Positions 28,601 to 37,600 of a stretch of DNA of 64,000 bases are shown in pieces. The number at the start of each line of letters is the position of its first letter. Within the stretch, counting starts at the first letter, position 1. A model generated the notes under the pieces. It searched no databases, had not been told where the DNA came from, and saw only the letters and a program-made list of their open reading frames with translations. Source of the DNA: Gari tellinella (taxonomy: Eukaryota; Mollusca; Bivalvia; Cardiida; Psammobiidae); assembly GCA_922989275.2 (NCBI GenBank), contig OV277871.1, positions 63,075,848 through 63,139,847 of the forward strand. The letters run 5' to 3'. A program made the position numbers and the translations under genes.

Positions 28601-31600
28601 AAAAATGGTAGCTACTTGGGTGTGGCATTAGCGAAAGGAAACTTATCTTCTACGAAATACGAAGATTAATGCGATTCTATAAGTGGATAAAACAACCCCG
28701 ACTAACGGAGGATAATACTCACATAGGAACATCGTATGTACACAGTATGTAAGCAAAAAATATTTCATTTAATCCCAGTTACTCATTTAAATCACTATTT
28801 CACGTTTGCATCAATTAATAATTGTCAAATACGAGTGATATATATAATTTTTTAAAAATGGCACGTTGGATCCACAAATGGTACGTTGATGTAGTGGGGC
28901 GTTGATGCGGTGGGGCGTTGAGACCAGACACCCTACAAACTACGGCTTCAAATCAATTTAATAGGTGCTTGAACTTGTAATGTGATAAATAGAATATCAC
29001 ATTCGTGTTCATTATTCATCATTTTTAATAAACTCGTTGACTAAAATGAATATGACGCTCGCCAAGGCTCGCGTCATATTATTTTAGTCAACTCGTTTAT
29101 TAAAAATGATAAATAATGAACACTCATACAATATCCTCTATTTACGCATTAAATTCATTCCTTCACTGAAAAAAGTTACTTGTTATACAGTTTGAATATG
29201 AAACGCAAGAAATATTTCCTGTATCCTAGTCGATGATTGTTTAAAGCATGCTGAAAGTAAAGCAGAATATGCCTTTTGTTTCATTCTGCTTTACTCTCAA
29301 CCTGCTTTAACCCATTACCCAATAGCCTGTTTCTAGTTTTGAAAACAGGTGACCACTTAAAGCAGGTTGAAAGTAAAGCAGAATGCGCCTTAAGGCGCAT
29401 TCTGTTTTACTTTCAGCCTGCTTTAAGCTAAAATCTGCTAGGAAAAGGAGATTTTTCTTATGATACATACTCCTTAATGTATAAAGTGGAAATATTTTCT
29501 TTAGATGAAGAATAAATTAAAGGTGTAGAAAGGCGTATTTATGGGGTAATGGGTTAAATGGTCATCTGACTTCAGTATGGGACTATGGGCTAAGAATTGT
29601 TAGTTTGAAGTTTCAGTGATCAATGAGTTTGTTTGTATTTCAGAAATGGTGGCAGCGTCTGTTCCCAGGCAAGAGAAAGCAACACTACACAGACTCCGCT
29701 GGCTGGATAGCTGTGTTCTTTGGTATCTTCTTCACGTTGCTGTCTGTCTCTAGAATGGTGGCCTTGTACCAGGGTTAGTTCACAACTTACTTCCCTTTTA
29801 TTACATTGTTACAACGTGGTTCAAAGAGTTACATGTATAACTTCAATATAATAAGTGCAAAATGTATGTGTGATATATCATTTTAAAGAGCAATTCTTTA
29901 CCAACACTCTGGTATAATGCATGATAACATCACATAAGTCGATAAGGTGTTGAGGTCGTCTGTTTTTAGCTCTGCTGTTCTAAATGTATATACAGATGTT
30001 TTACATCTTAATGTTTAGATTGATGGGTAAAGCAGGGACAGACGAGACATTATGTAACAAGGAGTTGTTGTTTAGGAATTAAAATCAGTCTAGATAACTG
30101 TGTAACTTGATGATGCAGCTGGACATCAAACTGTTTGCAACAGTTTTCACAATTTTGTCAATAACCCTTTACTCCATAGCCTGTTTCTAGTATTGAAGAT
30201 AGGTAACTACTTAAAGCAGGTTGAAACTAATGCAGAATGTGCCTTAATGTACATTCTGCTTTACATTCAGCCTGCTTGAAGCTACATTCTGCTAAAATAT
30301 AGAAAATATTTCTTATGGTACATGTTTTATGATTTGTAATTTGAACTATTTTTCTTCAGTGGAGGAATGAATTAAGGACTTTTTTCATTGAGTAATATAT
30401 TTCTGACGGTACATGTGCATGACTGTATAAAGTGGAACTATTTTCTACAATGAGCATTTTGAGATCAAAACAGGTGTGTACTGATAAGTTTTGTATTGAT
30501 AGGCACCTATTTAAAAACAGGGCTGCCATTTCTTCGCAGGCTGAAAGCAATTGAGCTTGAAAAACAGAAAATTTCGAAATCTTAGGATTTTTAGCTCACC
30601 TGGCACGAAGTGCCAAGGTGAGCTTTTAGGATCGCTGGATGTCAGTCGTCCGTCGTCTGTCTGTCTGTCTGTCCGTCCACAATTGGTTGTGAACACTCTA
30701 GCGGCTACAAATGTCATCCGATCTTCATGAAACTTGATGACAATGTTTGTCTTGATAAAATCTAGGCCAAGTTCGAATGTGGGTCATGTCGGGTCAAAAA
30801 CTAGGTCACTAGGTCAAATCATAGGAAAACCTTGTGAACACTCTAGAGGCTACAAATCTCATTGGATCTTAATGAAACTTGGTCAGAATGTTTGCCTCAT
30901 TGATATCTAGGTCAAGTTTGAATGTGGGTCATGTCAGGTCAAAAACTAGGTCACTAGGTCAAATCATAGAAAAACCTTGTGAACACTCTTGAGGCTACAA
31001 ATCTCATTGGATCTTGATGAAACTTGGTCAGAATGTTTGTCTCATTGATATATAGGTCAAGTTCGAATGTGGGTCATGTCCGGTCAAAAACTAGGTCACT
31101 AGGTCAAATCATAGAAAAACCTTGTGAACACTCTAGAGGCTACAAATCTCATTGGATCTTGATGAAACTTGGTCAGAATGTTTGTCTCATTGATATCTAG
31201 GTCAAGTTCGAATGTGGGTCATGTCCGGTCAAAAACTAGGTCACTAGGTCAAATCATAGAAAAACCTTGTTAACACTCTAGAGGCTACAAATCTCATTGG
31301 ATCTTGATGAAACTTTATCAGAATGTTTGTTTCATTGATTTAGGTCAAGTTTGAATATGGGTCATGTCCGGTCAAAAACTAGGTCACTAGGTCAAATCAT
31401 AGAAAAACCTTGTTAACACTCTAGAGGCTTCAAATCTCATTGGATCTTAGTGAAATTTGGTCAGAATGTTTGTCGCATTATATCTAGGTCAAGTTTGAAT
31501 ATGGGTCATGTCCGGTCAAAAACTAGGTCACTAGGTCAAATCATTGGAAAATCTTGTTTACACTCTAGAGGTTGATTGTGGGTATACATGTCCAGTCATA

Positions 31601-34600
31601 ATCTAGGTCACTATAGGTCAAGTTTGCCAATGTGTACCAGGTGAGAAATTTAGGGCCATAGTGGCCCTTGTTCATGATGAACTTCACCTCATTAACCCTT
31701 TCCCACATAGCATATCTCTAGTATTGAATATAGGTGTCCACTTAAAGCAGGTTGAAAGTAAAGCAGAATGCGCTTTAAGCGCATTCTGCTTTACTTTCAG
31801 CCTGCTTTAAGCTATCATCTGCTAGAATATAGAAAATATTTTGTGTTATACATATTTATGAATGTATAAATTGGAACTATTTTCTTCAGGGCAAGAATAA
31901 ACTGAATGCGCTAAAAGGCGCTTCTATGGCGGAAAGGGTTAATATTGAAAAAGTGTTTGTGATAGACCATCTATGCAGTTCTCTAGCAGCTCCTGTTACT
32001 TCACAGGTTATCATGCACCACTGGATATTTATGTAGAGCTTAATAAAATAGCAGATGATCCTAAAGTTCACACACTGGGACCTGATCGGCCTGTCAATGT
32101 CTGTGTGGGTAAGGAATGGTATAGATTTCCCAGCAGTTTCTTCCTGCCTGCCAACAAGTAAGTCTTCTTTTATACAGTTATTAAACGGCCAAGGCGGGCC
32201 GTCGTTGCTTATTAGCACAAGTTAGCCATATTGGCACGAGGGCCTTGGTTGTTTAATGACTTGTTTATTGTATACCTGGTTCAAAATCAACAAATATGTA
32301 GGTTGTTTGAATGTTTACATAAGTGCGGCCATTATAGAAACCAAATGACGTCATCTTCATCAAATGTTGGCCAAATTGAACGTTACGTTGCTAACGTTTT
32401 CACGTGCATAAGATCTGTTGCCCCTGGCCAATAACCGCCGGATATTGGACTGCATCCGGTTATTGGCCTGCTCAGCAAGGGTGTATTACATTCTAATCAA
32501 AGTAAATCTATTACTATTTATAGTAAGGTATACAATAATGTGTTTTATTGTCTAAACCTAAAATATATCGTCTGAATATAGATGTTACAGTGGGGAAGAC
32601 GTTATCAACACAATGCAGTTAAACATAGAAAATGACTTGTTGACAATTCTGACTAATTTTTAGCTCACCTGAGCCAAAGGCTCAAGGTGAGCTATTGTGA
32701 CCGCTATTGTGACCGCTCACCGTCCGTAGTACGTCCGTCCGTCTGTCCGTTCACTTTTACTTCAAACTACATCTCCTCTGAACCCGCGGATTGTAGGGCG
32801 GATTCGAACTGCTCATGATGTTCCTTGGATGCTTCTCTACAGAAGTTGTTCAAATGAAAGAGAAAAAGCAAAAACTCTGCTTGAAAAAGCAAAAAAGCAA
32901 AAAACTTTAAAAAATCTTCTTGCTAAAAACTACTAGGCCCTAAGCTTTGATATTTTTACAGTAGAATCTCCTGGTCGATCCCTCTATAGTTTGTTAAAAT
33001 GAAATCCCTAGGGTCACACTTGACACCACCCTGCGCAGTTTAAGTGCTGCTCTAGGCAGGTTTCACAGTATTTTTGATGAAGCAGAAGCAGAACTGTATT
33101 TTACCTGAGTTACTCTTAATATACTAAGGGCAAATAGCCAATATTTGCAAACATTTTGGATCCAGATCAGATGCAACATAATCATAATGCTACATCTAAT
33201 CTGGATCCAACCTATTTGCCACTCATTTACCAACTTAACATTTTCTAAATTGTTTTTTTGTACACTTTTCACATACAGTAGGTTTTAAGCAGACATCATT
33301 TCAGTCTGGTAAGGGTAAGCCCCAGAGCTCTAGCCACTGAGGTCAAATATTATGCAACTCTGAACTGGTAGGGAGTATCACAGAACTGGTCATGATCAGC
33401 TGAACATGTTGTCTGCTAAAGTTTAGATATGGTTCAGTCTGCTTCATACTTAGAGAAACAGGATCTGGAAGTGATCCACTGACAGTTATGTAATTATGTC
33501 TTATGCCATATTTATACATATGTTTAATATTGGTTTTGTCAGAGTTATCTGTATGTCTTTTCATTTTTTCTTGTCCAGGATTCAACCCTTTCTCCCATAT
33601 ACTGACGTTTGTTAACCCATTACCCCATAAATGTGCATTTTTAGGCCTTTGATTTATTCCTCTACTTAAGAAAATAATTCCACTTTAAACAGTCATGAAA
33701 ATGTAAGATGCGAAAGTAAAGCAAAGTGTGCATTAACCCTTAGCCCGCCAAATAAATTGTCGTCTGCTATATTTCTCGTCTGCTTCAAGTTTCAAAGTGC
33801 TTCAAAGTTGCTCAAAATTGCTGAAAATGTTGTCCGAGTGTCAAACAGCTTGGATCCGGATGAGACGCCGAGTTACTCGGCGTCTAATCCGGATCCAAGC
33901 TGTTTGCATATAAAGCTATAGTCGTGAGTGGCAGGCTAAGGGTTAAGACACATTCTGCTTTACTTTCAACCTGCTTTAGGTGGCCACCTATTTTCAAAAC
34001 TAGAAACATGCTATGGGGTAATGGGTAAAATGAAATTGCCTATTTGGAAAGAGCCTGATGAGAGGAAGTGCCATTTGCAAAGGCCATAACTCTGACATCA
34101 TTGTTTTTTGAGTTATTTCCCTTTGTGATATTTTCTTGTCAAGAAGACAACTTCAGTTCTACTGATGCTATTGTAATGAAATTTTATGTATGGAAAGAAA
34201 CTGATGAGAGAAAATGCCATGCACAAGGGCAGCAATATTTAGTTTTTCCCATTTGTCAAATTTTATTGTCAGGAAAATAATTCCAGTTCTGCTGACGCTA
34301 GTGAAATAATTATCATTTATTGGAAATGGAAATAGCTTGATAAGAGGATGTGTCATGGATAAGGGTCATAAGCTTGGCAACAAAATTCACTTTTGTCATG
34401 TTTTCTTGTCTGGAAGATAACTTCATTTATAGTTATATTAAAATGTTGTCTTGCCCAGTCAACTTAGGTACAAACTTCAATGACCTCAGGTGAGCGAATT
34501 TAGGACCATGGCCCTCTTGTTATCTGAGTTGCATACAGTTTGGAGCCTGATCAGACGCCGGGTAAGTAACTGGCTCTGATCTGACTCCAAATTGTTTACA

Positions 34601-37600
34601 ATGGAAATAATAATTTTAGTGCAAACAAGTTTATTGGGGAAAGAATAATGTCTTCTCCACTGTATCAGTTTGAATGAGAATGTAGGGAAATAACCCTTTG
34701 CCAATGATACTTGCCAGGCAGAGTCAGTAAAATACTACATACTTTGTGATATGTAATTGATTTTGTATATCATTCATAACATTTGAACAGATTGTGCATG
34801 GGCCTTCTGAGAATTTTGGATGATTTTTTATTCTCAAAGCAGTTTCAACCCATTATGGCAAAGTCTGTTTCTATTATTGAAGTCAGATGACCACTTAAAT
34901 AAAAGACGCATTCCACTTTACTCTCAGCCTGGGTTTAGATACAATCTGCTTGGATAAAAGAAATTTACTGGTATTTCTTATAGTGCATATTCATGATTGT
35001 AAAAAGGGGAACTATATTCTTCAGTGAAGGATTGAATTAAATTCTTAGATGACTGCTTAAAGCAAGGTGACAGTAAAACAGAAAGCTCCCTAAGGAGCTC
35101 TCTGTTTTTCTGTCACCTTGTTAACTCTTTCCTCCCTGAAACTTAAAATGGACAATTCCAGTTTCCATTTTAGTCTAGTCCATTTATGACTTTTAAGGGT
35201 TGTTTTTGTCAATGTTTAGCCTTGTGACAAACAGTGAAGACCCTGATCAGAGGGATCCTTTCGGAGCCCTCTGATCTGGGTCTTCACTGTTTGCATATGA
35301 CATGTATACTATTCACATGTACATGTTTGAAAAGGATGCCTATATGCGGGACTAGGGTTCACCTTGTTAAGCAGTCACGGGTTTTAAGCACCTTATAATT
35401 AACACCATTTAGTGGTCATATTCAGTGATTAATTCACAAATTAGAAAAACGAGTCCCCAGGATGCACATTCTCTAAAACAATGAGTCCTTGAGACAAACA
35501 TTGAGTCCATGAGTTGAGAATTACCCTATTTCTAGTTAAAGCAGGTTAAAAGTAAAGCAGAATGTGCCTTAAGGCGCATTCTGCTTTAATTTCAACTTGC
35601 TTTAAGCTACCTTCTTTTAGGATATAGAAACTATAGACACTGTACAAAGTGGAAGTATTCTCTTCAGTGGAACAATAAATACATAACTATTGAGTAGTGA
35701 GTTAATAAAGGCCAGGAAAGTTATGGGCCTTTAGGACTCGCAACTTTTCAACAAATGAGTCCCTGGCAAATTTAATGAGTATTGGACTTTGGATGAACAG
35801 GTAAAATGATCACTGCATAATAGAGGGGTTTATAGCTTAAAGCTGTCACCTGTCTTTTATACAATCAATTAACCGTGATTTTAGTGGTTGTAATAGATGG
35901 GTTTGACAGTTTAAAGCTGTCACCTGTCTTTTATACAATCAATTAACCGTGATTTTAGTGGTCATAATAGAGCGGTTTTACAGTATTTATTTGTTGTTTC
36001 AGCTGGAACCTTCAGTTTTTAAAGTCAGAGTTCAAAGGTCAGCTACCCAAGCCTTACTCCAGTGACCCTGATTCTACGCGACTGATCCCTATGGATATGA
36101 ACGACATGAATCAAGAGGAAACCTCCCGATATGTAAGTGGATAAAAACACTCAGTACTTGTGGCATGTGACATAAGATGTTGTTTACTTGAATACAGTCC
36201 ATGTCTCATATATACTCATCCACTAAGTCATTGATTGTGTTGAAGACATGACTGCCAATCCCTTAACCCTTACCTCAAAGCCTGTTTTCAGAATCGAAGA
36301 GAAGTGACAACTTAAAGTAGGTTGAAAGTAAAGCAGAATGTGCCTTAAGGCATATTCTGCTTTACTTTCAGCCTGCTTTAAGCTATCATCTGCTACAATA
36401 TTGAAAATATTTCTTATGCTACATATTCATGATTCTATAATGTGGAACTATTTTCTTCGTTGGAATAAAAAAAAAAGGCATAAAAGGCGTATTTATGGAG
36501 TAATGGGTTAAAGCAAAATGAAAAATGAAAGCAAAGCAGAACATTCAGGAGCATTGTGTTTCTCCTTGTGTCCTTCATTCAGCTATCATAAGTAAGTTTA
36601 GCTCACCTAGCACATAGTGTCAAGATTTGCTATTTTGATGGCTCTGATCTGCCGTAGTTTGTCCATCCTTAAAACAACATCTCTTTCTACACTACTTATT
36701 GGATTAAATCATGTTTACCAAACCTAGGGAGAATGTTTCTATTTGTGATCCTCTTTTTACCGTTTCCCCCATAAATACACCTTTTGATGTTTCAAACGTC
36801 TTCCTCTCAGAAACCACAATGTCAAACCTGCTTAAGCTAACAGCTGCTAGGATATAGAAAATGTTTCTTGTGGTATATTCTTTATGACTTTTAAATTGGA
36901 ACTATTTTCTTCAATGTGGGAATAAATTAAAATATGTAAAAAGGCATATTTATGGGGTAATGGGTTAACCTAATCTCCTAACTGGTATTCTTAACAAATG
37001 TATGATCTCCTGTACAGGTACACATATCCAAGTGCCACTATCTGGTGGATTTAGACCTGCCTAGGGAGACGGAATTTGAACCAAGATATGCAGACAAAAC
37101 AGATGAATGGAAAGTTTTAGCATCTATACCATTCTTAGATGCTTCTAGGTAGATAAACTTAAGGAGAAAAACCAAATTAGCTTTTTGCTTTCATTCTCAG
37201 CCTAATGTATATCCATGTTTTGTTTACAAAAGTTGTATCTAATATAAAATAAATTTGTTAAAACTTAACTTAACTTATAGAGCTATAAACTTAATACAGC
37301 GCTCCCTCTCTACAACGGCCCTCCCAACAACGATTCCCTCCTCACAACGACGCTTGTCGCTGATCCCGAAACAAGGAATGATGTCCAACCTTTTTACGTC
37401 TGCAATATCTTCTGCTAAAGTTGTCGTCTGCTGTTTTTCTCAAAATTACATATTGGGCATTTTGACATAACAAACCTTAGTGACTAGTGACAAACAGCTT
37501 GAATCCAGATCAGACGCCGCGTCTGATCTGGATTCAAGCTGTTTGCAAATGTAAGCCAACTTCCCTCTCTATAACGACTCCCTCCAAACAACGCACACAT

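Larger units (their letters stand above)
24911..28932. mobile_element. 4.0 kb non-coding element with 8 bp target duplication and CAACGTCCC end repeats
   Basis: The outermost ends GGTTTATGGTCTCAACG and CGTTGAGACCAGACACC are imperfect inverted repeats. CTACAAAC is duplicated at 24903-24910 and 28933-28940. Subterminal motifs of the type CAACGT(C/A)CC recur four times at the left (24921-24990), and inverted GGCACGTTGG, GGTACGTTGATG, GGGGCGTTGATG, GGGGCGTTGAG recur at the right (28860-28922). An 8 bp duplication is typical of hAT, P and related DNA transposons. No transposase is present, and at least two MITEs are nested inside (26622, 27478). Confidence 0.8.
14746..29643 (+). other. 14.9 kb ALG9 intron
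   Basis: This is the largest intron of the window. In order it holds a TA-flanked MITE (14882-15091), an unassigned stretch with a possible minus-strand gene (15321-15772), a broken LINE (16527-19125) split by a tandem-repeat element, a second tandem-repeat element (19435-20790), duplicated palindrome-bearing sequence (21130-21945), a tRNA-like sequence (22078-22175), a long hairpin (23420-23621), two TIR MITEs, and a 4.0 kb element (24911-28932). No ALG9 coding sequence is seen in it. Confidence 0.85.
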
